From NCBI GenBank assembly GCA_021234155.1, contig JAJEKV010000032.1, forward strand, positions 7,038,736 to 7,102,735: 64,000 bases of DNA, read 5' to 3'. The position numbers were made by a program, and so were the translations under genes. Below are positions 47,377 through 56,558 of this stretch, piece after piece. The first letter of the stretch is position 1. Each line of letters starts with the position of its first letter. Origin of the DNA: Isoetes taiwanensis. Lineage: Eukaryota > Streptophyta > Lycopodiopsida > Isoetales > Isoetaceae. The notes under the pieces were generated by a model. The model saw only the letters and a list, made by a program, of their open reading frames with translations. It had not been told where the DNA came from and did no database searches.

Positions 47377-47882
47377 CTATGGATGTTCTCCCCGAATCCT
47401 CCGGGCAAGGGCGAGGTCCTTTGGCATTATAGTGACTCGCTTTGCGTGTATCGCGCAAAGATTTGCGTCACTAAAAAGTGCTATGAGGTAGGCTTCAGCA
47501 GCCTCCTGTAAAGCCAAAATCGCAAAGGTCTGGAAGCGGAGATCGGTTTTAAATTCTTGTGCTATTTCCCGAACCAATCTCTGAAAGGGGAGCTTCCTTA
47601 TCGGGAGCTCTCTGGTCTTCGATATACGGATCTCCCGTAAGGCCCACGATGCGGTGCGAACCGATGGGGCTTCTTTGGAGGAGCAGGTTTGGGGGTCGGT
47701 CCCTTCTTCTGTGGTACCGTCTTACCCGCAGTGACAGGATGGGAGTGGGAAGCATCCACCCGTTCCTGTCTCCTGCTAGCACTCGTATTCTTTCCAATGG
47801 TGCCGACAACCTTCAACCTCTCCTTATATTGACTGCCGGACTTATGGGCCCACGTGCTTCCTCCGTTTTCTCGGTGGCTCAT
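47377..47882 (-). pseudogene. Histone H3 variant (CENH3-like features) inside element B
   Basis: The C-terminal 66 codons are an unmistakable histone fold: [57 protein letters not shown], then stop. Just upstream, in shifted frames, are KKPHRF, ALREIRI and IRKLPFQR, the H3 alphaN region. One apparent indel pair around 47645-47655 breaks the frame. The tail from ATG 47882 (MSHRENGGSTWAHKSG) is about 85 residues and does not align with the canonical MARTKQTARKS tail. EAAEAYL and FSD resemble CENH3, while the rest is close to canonical H3. It lies on the retrotransposon sense strand between its LTRs. Confidence 0.88.
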
Positions 47883-47918
47883 CTCGGTTGAGGCCCCTAT
47901 TTGGTTTTTCCTGGCGGG

Positions 47919-48650
47919 TTAACCGCCGCTAGTGTGAGTCTTGCTGGTTTTGTCCTGTTGCTCTTTTTTGTAGCCGCCCTGCCGTGCCCTTTCTCGTTCC
48001 TCCCGGAATTGCCGGGCGGCGTTCCATATCGACTTCACTTTGTCAGATCTGCCGAGAGCCGCGATCCTTCGGATCAATTCGGCGTGGTAGCGGTCGGGTC
48101 GACGAGCCATATCCATTTGGACATGTATTAGGTACTCCAGACTGATATCAGGGATCTCACCCCAAATGAATCCCTGGGAAGTCTCGTGCCACTCATATGG
48201 GGGTAGCTCAAATGCTTCACGGTTAATAATAGCCCACCCATGGCCCAGGTATCTGTACTCCTTACTCCGGGTATCTGTATCCGCCCTCTCTATTTCCTGA
48301 CTGTCATCCTCTTGAGCTAAAGCTCGGATACGGGCCGCCTCAATCTGAATGGCGCCCTCCTCAGAGTGTTCTTCACACTCTGGGGGATAAAACTTGATCA
48401 ACACCATAACCTGGTCAGGCTGCTCGACCATGGTATATGGCAGCTGATGGAGATTCAGCTTGATCAAAAACTGCTCCGAAAAGTGGAATATAGGATAAGG
48501 GATCCTTAGGTCATCACTAAAACGTTGTACTAGCTCATTCAGAAGGATGTCTACCATGTCGCTGTCAGTGGCCATGTACTTCGCGATCATGGCATAGATT
48601 TGGGGTATATTAAGGCTAGAAGGGTCCAGAGTGGTCTTAGTGTTGGCCAT
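47919..48650 (-). CDS. ORF x of element B, unknown
   Basis: An intact frame of 243 codons, the first after the 5' LTR leader (MANTKTTLDPSSLNIPQIYA). It has a helical N-terminal half (DMVDILLNELVQRFSDDLRI), an acidic centre (CEEHSEEGAIQIEA, DDSQEIERADTDT), and a basic C-terminal tail (RQFREERERARQGGYKKEQQ). No known domain is recognised. The stop TAA is followed in the same frame, 12 codons later, by the ATG of the H3-like ORF, so a single stop separates the two. The tail may be nucleic-acid binding. Confidence 0.6.
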   Translation of the reverse strand: MANTKTTLDPSSLNIPQIYAMIAKYMATDSDMVDILLNELVQRFSDDLRIPYPIFHFSEQFLIKLNLHQLPYTMVEQPDQVMVLIKFYPPECEEHSEEGAIQIEAARIRALAQEDDSQEIERADTDTRSKEYRYLGHGWAIINREAFELPPYEWHETSQGFIWGEIPDISLEYLIHVQMDMARRPDRYHAELIRRIAALGRSDKVKSIWNAARQFREERERARQGGYKKEQQDKTSKTHTSGG

Positions 48651-49322
48651 AAGTAAGGCGCTGGCGCTTAGGAGAGCAAAAGAGGGGTGGCGCTTAGGTC
48701 GCGGAGGAAGCCGCTTTGTGAAAAAGGAGAAGCAAGGTTCTACTGGTTCAGGCGGCTATGGCGGGCGGCCGGTTTAAAGCAGCGGCAAGTGTAAAAACAA
48801 GGAAACCCCGAAAACAAACGGCCGTCTAACTTTTTTTTTTTTTAATTTTAAAAAAAAAAAAAAAAAAAAAAAACGGGCGAAAAAATTTATACGCCAAAAA
48901 ATGCCTAAGCGGCTACCAATTGCTTATAAGCGTTTTATCTCCGAAAGTGCTAAGACGCCCAACCTCCGGCGCCGCCATTGGGTTTGGCCTTCTGCTGGTC
49001 CCCTTGTGACCTGGCGACGACTCCTTTAGGGTATTCCGGGTACGCTCAACCCATTGGAGCAATAATCTGGTCGATCCGAGCTACGAGGAGGGAGTTATGG
49101 CGAAAACAAAATTCAAGTTTCTACATCTAATTTCTAATTTTAACCCCTTCACTAGGAAACACTATCTCTACAACCAGGTCATTCCGCCCATACTAAACCA
49201 ACTAACACTTGGGGTGGCAGAGTTGGAACTTTCTAAACAAGAGTTTTTCACCCTCAACTAACGAGTTAAAGTATGGCCGAGGTAACAGATTTTGGTTCAC
49301 GTAACCATTGCTCGATACCCTT
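48651..49322 (-). other. 5' leader of element B with primer binding site
   Basis: Directly after the 5' LTR the - strand reads GGGTATCGAGCAATGGTTAC, close to the initiator Met-tRNA complement TGGTATCAGAGC used by most plant gypsy elements, apparently with a 2-bp loss. A long T run and A run face each other at 48830-48873 and could fold back. No ORF is seen. Confidence 0.65.
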
Positions 49323-50875
49323 TGCGGACGCCTCCCGAGTCCATACGATGCTCCCATCGTATAGATACGGGACTTCCCCTCCCATGGCGACTAAATCACC
49401 ACGGCGAGGCCCTCCGTCATGCTCGGACTACTCGGGATGGCCAAGTATCCGGGCGAGGATCACGGAGGTGTCATTCGCCCCACGTCCTCTATGGGGGAAT
49501 CCTATGACAGCGGAAGCATACATATACGTTAGCATCCAATCATAATGCAAAATATATACCACCATGAAGGGTGGCCCATCCTCATCAATATGGCAAAGAT
49601 AATCCATACATAACAACATGAAACAACACAATAACAGGCACTACCCTCGGACTCCAAGGGATCAACCGGCGACCGGGGGTCTCAAGATATCAACAGACAG
49701 AGATATAACATGGCGTTGGGGCATAAGACAATGGCTAGGGTTGTCCACTCCATCCGCCCTCGTGTGCACACTTTTACGGATAGGTCAGATCATGCTATGG
49801 CGTGCTTGTAGCCCTCCCGAGACGCAATCCCAAGGAATCACCCTTCGGGACTACTCCGGGTTAAATCTCCCGGTCCAATGAGGCAGGTCGGGGGAGCGCC
49901 CCTCCCGGGTATGGCGGATCCACAGGTGCGCTAGAGGATACGCGGCCCCCTCGGTGACCCCCGTGATCCGCACCCGACCTACTCCCCTAAATCTAAAGGT
50001 CAGCTCACCAACCCGATTCGAGCCCAGGCGGCCATAGAGGCTCCCACCCTCAGGCCCGGGGAGTGTCGGACCCATACCCAGCCCACACACAAAGGATCGG
50101 TTATATGTCTAGCACACGTAGGAGTCCCAGAGCCGCTTAAGCGGACCCCACCCCGATTCACCTTCATACCCGTTGTTTGGTCTTTGAACCACATCATAGC
50201 ATCCACGGCCAGGTAGGCTCTTGTGCACAGGCCGCAAGTACAGGGTTTTAGGGGTTCTATCTAGGAGCATCTCTACTGCTAGATGGCCTTTAGGTCTCTA
50301 CCCACCCCTTTAGCCCATACAACACCATAGGAACGGAAAGAACTAAGCTAATACATCCATCCATCCATCCATAACTTGAATCGAACATAAAATAGAGATT
50401 AACCATTCACCTACTCAAACAAGGGTTAATCCTACGACTAACTAGGAAAACCAAGCTATCTACTCACTAACCCGTGTCCTGGCTGGAGCCATGGTCTCGG
50501 TATGGGTCCATCACACTAGGCTGGCGGGAGTTGATGATAACTCAAGCTTGGCTGATAACTGCTGCTCCTCCTTAGCTCCCAATTCGAATTTGGGAGTCAG
50601 AGTGGGGCAGGACCCCTTTTCCTAGGACCAAAATGGAAGGTCCCCCCTGGCCAATCGATTTGGGCCAGGTGGCGCCCCCTTGTTGGTGCTAATTAACTAA
50701 TTTAGCTTAATTGGGGTAATTAGGCCAAATACTTTATAATTATCCACAATGGGTTTATTAACATAGCTAAATAAAACCATTGTGGTTGACTTCCACTTAG
50801 CCAATTACCCCCTTATATCTCAGTGATGTGTCCCGACATGCATACGTATACCGTATAAATGCCTGGAACGTCACA
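49323..50875 (-). repeat. 5' LTR of element B
   Basis: 1553 bp, pairing with 37176-38712. Its + strand end is CGTCACA, and its start is TGCGGACGCC in place of TGTGACG. It contains the family block GCACAGGAGGGG-type (reverse) and, near 50850, GTATACGTATGC, the likely promoter end of U3. Confidence 0.94.
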
Positions 50876-50880
50876 CAAAA
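50876..50880. repeat. Target site duplication of element B (right)
   Basis: CAAAA, identical to 37171-37175. Confidence 0.93.
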
Positions 50881-51560
50881 GGGAGAAAGAAATCGAAACT
50901 GCTGGGGCCTGGCCTGGCGTGAAAGTCCCCTTACAGAATCGGACCTGGGCGGGCTAACAAGGAACAGTAGCAGTTGTCTTGAGCAGAATTATGCCGAAGC
51001 AAGAGCTGGCAGATCTTGATTCAGACAGAATGTCAACATGGATGCCTTGAAGTGGATGACATGGGCGGTGATGGGCAAGATCATGTTGAAACAAGGACTG
51101 TGGAATCGATGTCCAAGCTTGCCGATGATGCGCTGAATGTAGACATAAAAAGGCCTTATGTGAAAAGGGTGGGAGCTGGGGTGGCGGCGCACTCGGCAAA
51201 TCTTGCTGGACCAAATCCCGTAGGAGCCGGGTCCGAACGGGCGGATGCCTCGGCGAGGATCTGAACTGGGCAAAGAGCGAATCCAAAATCTGGCAGAAGC
51301 AATCTACCGGGGAAAGTCGAGGATTACCAGGCAAATACCTGGCTGGGCTGCACCCGTTGTGGTCTTGACTGCATAGCCGACAACGATGGCAAAACTGGGG
51401 CCGGATTTAGCTTATGTCGGCGCAGAAACTCCCTGGCGCAGATCTGATGCTAGCCCCTGAGGGGCTTAGGCTTGGCGCCTTCGGCTAGGTGGTGGTGCCT
51501 TCGGCTAGGTGGTGACGCCTTCAGCTAGGCGGTGGCGCCTTCGGCTAGGCGACCTATGGA
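50881..51560 (-). mobile_element. Continuation of the older GC-rich element split by B
   Basis: GC-rich sequence unlike the AT-rich DNA beyond 51560. Broken - strand frames (for example 51334-50954) have no recognised domain. Joining 37170 to 50881 without one CAAAA copy gives an uninterrupted purine-rich stretch, as expected for the pre-insertion site. Confidence 0.5.
51474..51553. repeat. Four tandem 20-bp units
   Basis: Unit GGCGCCTTCGGCTAGGTGGT repeated four times with one to four changes each. Confidence 0.93.
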
Positions 51561-52007
51561 AAGAAGTTGAGAAAGAATAGGATAATAAATGGAGAGAGGG
51601 AGAACTTACAGACAAGACTACTAAAAGCATGGATAGCGAGCCAACTGGATATTAAATTAGGGATGTATCTTGAAATAATGAATCTGGAGGGAAGCATAGG
51701 ACAAGAAGTTTACACAGACAATAACCATTCTAAGGCAACCGGGGCAGTTGTGCAGATTTAGAAGGGGTAATAAAAAAACTGTGGATTGAATAGAGCAGAT
51801 GGCAACGCCCGATAATATTGGAAATGTCATCCCTCTCCCCTACACTCAAATCTTAATTTTGTGATCCACTTAATACCATCAATTTATGATAAAGCATTTT
51901 ATTGTTCATGTGAACAAAAAATAGATACACAATTTGTAAAGGTATCAATCAATTTCAATTAATGAATATTTTGAGTTATTTTGTTCTAGATGGGCTGTTG
52001 CCCTTGC
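51561..52007. other. No gene seen
   Basis: AT-rich. The last part may be 3' UTR of the LINE whose end follows. Open frames here are short and unrecognised. Confidence 0.4.
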
Positions 52008-52117
52008 ATGTGCCGTCCCATAACCCGTTGGGTTCCCGTGGACGTAAAAACTCATCTTATCTTATCTTATCTTATCTTATCTTATCTTATCTTATCTTAT
52101 CTTATCTTATCTTATCT
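52008..52117 (+). mobile_element. LINE 3' end with (ATCTT)n tail
   Basis: GTCCCATAACCCGTTGGG, then a CGTGGACGTAAAA word, precedes about 13 CTTAT units (52053-52117). The same terminal motif occurs in reverse at 35955-35926 before a TTCC run. Body sequence is not clearly coding. Confidence 0.65.
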
Positions 52118-52587
52118 TTTCATACATATCATTTATTTCCAATAACAATTTAAGATATTCTGCAATCACTTCTTTCAATAAAAACCCTTCAATTCAATTA
52201 TATTCTATTGGATGGCTATAGTATCTTTAGAGAACTGATTCAACCACTTTAGAGTCTTCGCCACTTGAAGCACTAAGATATTTCACAACCCCATGCTAGG
52301 AAGATCTCTCTCCTCTTCACCTATGCAAACGTCGAAAGGAGCTATGTAAAATGCGAGAAGCATCAAACGAAGTGGGCAGTTTATCATGGAGGCAAAATAA
52401 TTATTCAAAACCGTTAGCCATCCAACTCCTTGGTTTGGTTATTTGGTTATGTTTACATAGCCTGAATAATGTAGTATTGCATATAATTTTAAGTTTGATA
52501 TAATTATTTGGCCTTCGGGTCATAACCTAGTTTATTTGGGTTTATGTACATGTTTTGTATCATCTCATGGTCATATTCATTTTTTTT

Positions 52588-52819
52588 AATATTCGTGCAG
52601 GGCATCCATCGGTAGGCTTGGACCATCGAATGCTGATTTCGGACGATCTTAGCCATCGTCTAGCGCGACTCGTTTTTTACCAAGTTTTAGTTAACTGTCA
52701 GTTTTAAATACAGAATTAAACCAAAGGTTGTGAAGCGCATCGTATGCATGTACGATACACATGTATGAGCATATGTATTTGGGGTCTTTGCCAACCGCTG
52801 GACGCCCTGCACGAATATT
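52588..52819. mobile_element. MITE, 232 bp
   Basis: Terminal inverted repeats: AATATTCGTGCAGGGC then ATCCA on the left (52588-52608), with their complement TGGACGCCCTGCACG then AATATT on the right (52799-52819), one mismatch. If AATATT is the target site, the element proper is CGTGCAGGGC...GCCCTGCACG. No coding capacity. The superfamily was not assigned. Confidence 0.85.
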
Positions 52820-53486
52820 GAGAAGAAGAACTAGGGTGTCAATAGTTCAATTTCCTGATATATGGGATGTCATTTTCTGATGTAATATATAATTAATAAT
52901 ATTTAGATATATAATGGGCTATGCATGGATAAAAAAAAAGTGACCCCAAAGGAGTTGTTTTGTAAAAGATAAACTCCATTATCTTATCTTATCTTATCTT
53001 ATTATAGGTGAAATGATGTTGTAGAACTACTTAGAAAGTGGAACTACTTAAAAAATGGATCATGAAATATGAAATAATACTATTTCTTGTAGAAGAACAT
53101 GGAATGCAATCATTCATATTAATTATCAATCATACTAAGAATAATAATAGAATGAATGTATAGACCCATCGACATATGATCATCATATGATTGAAAAACA
53201 TCAAGGCTACAATACAAGCCACACCACTAGTTGTGACTTCCTATTCCCTTGTTATTCGATAGGAATGCTTGAGAGCATTTGGTACGTAAAACAGTTGTGA
53301 TAAAATCATAAGGAAGAGGAACATTAATAAATTCAAAAAATGGGAGTTGAACCCACCATAACAGCGTGAAATAGTTTAGAGGGAGCAACAGCAAAGTTGC
53401 ACCTATAATCGATGTTTATTAAAGAGCCATGGAAACACATTTTGTTCCATAACACGAGAACAAAACAATGATATGGTAACATTAGA

Positions 53487-54213
53487 TCACATATAAAACC
53501 ATTGACCACTTGTCACTGCAAATTCAAGAGCAAGTAAATATGTCAAGGACCTCAAAACAAAGAAGGAAAGGGAACATGAAAGATTGCATACAGTTTTGCA
53601 AACCCTAGAAAAGGTAAGCCTCTCATGTGAAAAGACATGTATGGCTGCAAAAGAAAGTAAGCCATGTGCCTTGCACGGTGTTAAGTAAAAGAGGGGCTCA
53701 AGAAGCATGTATTGCATGTATCCATGATATGCACGCACTGTATGCCAAAACCATAGGTTGGAAGTGCAAACTAACTAGAAATACACCACGCACTCTGTAA
53801 ATACTACTGATATACCTGACACAAATACACCATACAATCATATGCAAACCATATGGCCGTATATTAGATGTCAATATTAGAACTCATGAGATTGAACCAT
53901 GATTACAAAACTATTGACCACTTGTCACTGCAAATTCAAGAGCAAGAAAATATGCCAAGAAGAACAAAGTAAAGAGAAGTTGATCGCCTAGGAGAAAAGG
54001 GAACATGAAAGGTTGCACATGGTTTTGCAAACCTTAGTTGCCTTTTGGAGCTAAGGAAAAGTCTCATTGAGAAGACCTATATGACCGCAAAAGAAAATAA
54101 GCTATGTGCCTTGCACGATGTTAAGTAAAACAGGGGCTCAACATGCATGTATTGCATGCATGCACTGTGTGCATGCCAAAACCATAGGTTGGGAGTGCAA
54201 AACTAACTAGAAA
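53487..54213. repeat. Direct duplication of about 300 bp
   Basis: Blocks 53487-53783 and 53907-54213 share, in order, CATTGACCACTTGTCACTGC, GGGAACATGAAAG, GCCTTGCACG and CATAGGTTGG, then AACTAACTAGAAATAC, with small indels. No coding content. Confidence 0.88.
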
Positions 54214-54301
54214 TACTCTATATATATTTATACATTTTGCACAACAAATCATTTTTTGTGATGTTTCTTAAAATCTATTCTATTCTATTCTATTCTATTC
54301 T

Positions 54302-54450
54302 TAAAATCTTTGTTTTGGTGTGTTATGGGAGATGCTGTTTTTTTTTTTTTGTTTCGGAAAAAAAAAAATCCAAAAAATATTGTCCAAGTTCATGAATAAC
54401 ATATAATTAAATGTAGCACAAATCCCATAACCCATCAAAACAAAGGTTTT
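54302..54450. repeat. Inverted repeat with 28-bp arms (MITE-like)
   Basis: AAAATCTTTGTTTTGG at 54302 and CCATCAAAACAAAGGTTTT ending at 54450 are complementary over about 25 of 28 positions, enclosing about 90 bp of A/T-rich sequence. An (ATTCT)n run lies just before it. Confidence 0.7.
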
Positions 54451-55890
54451 CAATTACTTTTTCCTTCCATGCAAAATGCGACCACCAAACACTTCTGACA
54501 GTAGATGAGTGCGGTGTGCGTGTTATAATTGTTATGTTATATGCACACCTCCTGCCCAGAAAAGTGAGGCGCTAGGAATAATTCAATTTGCATCTCTCAA
54601 CTTATACATTTCAACACTGGCATTTTGTATAATCGTACTAGTGTAATAATATTGATGGCATCCTTACTGTGCAGTTGTTGTGCATTTTAGAGTGCTACAA
54701 TGCATAATGCCCATACCATTGACAAAGGCAAAGGCCAATCTTGTATTAAACCATTTATAGAGATAAATCCTATATTGTCCAATGTAGCCTGGTTATCCAT
54801 ATATGTATCTGCAGAGACGCTTCCACCTTTACCAATTCTTTTCTTTATATAATAGTACTTGACAATCCACGCTATTCACATGGCCAAAACTCCCCATCTT
54901 AACTTTCTAGCATGCCTTTGAAGAGTAGGATCTCTAGAATGTGATACAATGCGGTGATCCAATGCGCCTGAAGAGTCATCCCTCCTTGCAGCAGAGCAAT
55001 GATGAAAAAAAAAAGGTCATGCTTTCTTGGCTATGGTTGTCATGAACCTACGCAAATACCCGTATGGTCGTCACAATGGCGGTATCCCTTTCAGTCAAAC
55101 CTGCTATGCCAAGGACAAATTCTAAAGCTATGGCTCAACACTTGGTGCCAAAGCTACCGCAACTCTGAGAACTACTAATCTAAACCCTATGGCTTTACCG
55201 GAGTCGATACCTTTCCTGCACCATTCTTGAAGGCAAGCACTATTCTTGAAATACAGATTTGAGAAGGAAAACAGGTTTAGATGAAGAAGCCAGCCTGTAA
55301 GGAGCCCGAAAATCTGTAAGCCATGCACATTGACCAGGGGAAAAAAAAATAAAAGGCCTCTTTTATTTTATGGCACTCTTTCCTTGTCTATTTTTAGCGA
55401 CTTAATTAGTACATACAATGGTTTTGGGAAAAGAAACCACGCACAAAAAAACCATTATTTTCAATTAATTTTTTTTTCCCAACAAAAAAGTTAGTAAAAA
55501 CCATTGCCAACATAATTGATCTCCGCGGGCGTCAAAATTATCTATTCTATTCTATTCTTGAGATACACATTAAACATCGATAGTGTCTTGGTGTTAAGAG
55601 GTGGAGCTATTGTTTAATGCACAAGGGACTAGTTGGTACATGAAGTGCACACATTATACCCACACTTTTTGTCGTGGGCCACAACATTAGTATACACTTC
55701 GGCTTCATCGAAATGGTTGAGATCTTGTGGTGAATGGGATAGGAGTCAAAGAGCAATGTTATGGAGTGAGCAGGCTAGCCTATAATGATTAGAAAATGCT
55801 CGTGTGCTAAAATCGAATCAAATTGAATTGATTTCTTCGCTAAAACTAAGACATTCCAAAGAATGCAATTGTCGTGGACCATCGCGGTAA
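54451..55890. other. No gene seen
   Basis: Noncoding AT-rich DNA. A weak inverted pair (CAATGGTTTT near 55417 and AAAACCATTG near 55497) and ATTCT runs near 55540 suggest further small element relics. Confidence 0.4.
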
Positions 55891-55892
55891 AC

Positions 55893-56049
55893 GTCGGACG
55901 TGGGGGTGTTATAGCCAGCCTTAAATGGGAAAAAATCTGCTAAGTCCACAAAAATGCGGTGTAATTTTTTTTTGGGCGTGGCTATAACATGTCAAAGACA
56001 CGGATATACCACAGATATGCCCGTGGCTATAACATGATGGCGTCCGATA
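55893..56049. repeat. Imperfect inverted repeat, about 160 bp
   Basis: GTCGGACGTGG...TGTTATAGCCA on the left and TGGCTATAACATG...CGTCCGA on the right are complementary. The word CGTGGCTATAACATG also occurs twice (55978 and 56022). Confidence 0.55.
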
Positions 56050-56320
56050 TATATACGGTGCTCTTGTGGTGGACACAAGGCCAAAATGATACATGCTTCG
56101 TAAATTGCCCTCCATTTATTGACACACTACGTGCATGAAAGCACAATATGAAGTCTTAGCCTTCCACAAAACTGTCCTTGCAAGCAAAGCAATGGTACCT
56201 TGACAATTGGCGTGCCATGGTAGCAAAGCAAAGTCCTCGGCCTTGAAATATAAAGCCGTTTCCGATGGCAGTTTCCCGCTAAAGGACATATGTATACCAC
56301 TTAGGCGTCCTGACATCTCC

Positions 56321-56328
56321 TATAAACA
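56321..56328 (+). promoter_or_regulatory. TATA box of the lipase gene
   Basis: TATAAACA, 230 bp before the start codon. A CTTGTGTAG acceptor-like site 14 bp before the ATG allows a 5' UTR intron. Confidence 0.5.
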
Positions 56329-56558
56329 GCTCCAAATACAGAACGCTCTTATCCGTCCATTCCAGGTTTTAAATCCTAATAACATGATCTAAATCTGAGA
56401 GTTTCTGTGTCTCCCTTCTTCGCTGGCTACTCATTTCGAGGTGTCTTCTTTTACTCATTTTGATTTTGTTAATTTCATCATTGATTCTGTGGTTTTTGAA
56501 TCATTGATCCATTAATTTTGTAGCTGATGTATGTTTTCTTGTGTAGCCTATCCGTTCT

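Larger units (their letters stand above)
37176..50875 (-). mobile_element. Complete Ty3/gypsy chromovirus with extra ORFs (element B)
   Basis: A 13.7-kb LTR retrotransposon transcribed right to left. It has two LTRs, perfect CAAAA target duplications, an initiator-Met-tRNA-like primer site after the 5' LTR, and a polypurine tract before the 3' LTR. The order on the - strand is 5' LTR, unknown ORF x, histone H3-like ORF, ORFs y and z, acidic ORF w, gag, protease, RT, RNase H, integrase, chromodomain, 3' LTR. Most Ty3/gypsy elements are 5-8 kb. The excess here is the 4.5 kb before gag and the long LTRs. Pol is frameshifted, but gag and ORF x are open. Confidence 0.95.

Noticed and set aside
47377-47882. 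Host histone gene lying by chance beside transposons
   Set aside because: It is between two matching LTRs with identical target duplications, on the element's sense strand, and has no LTR-free flank.
52053-52117. Telomere-like repeat (CTTAT)n
   Set aside because: The unit does not match plant telomere TTTAGGG and it directly follows a LINE 3' end motif.
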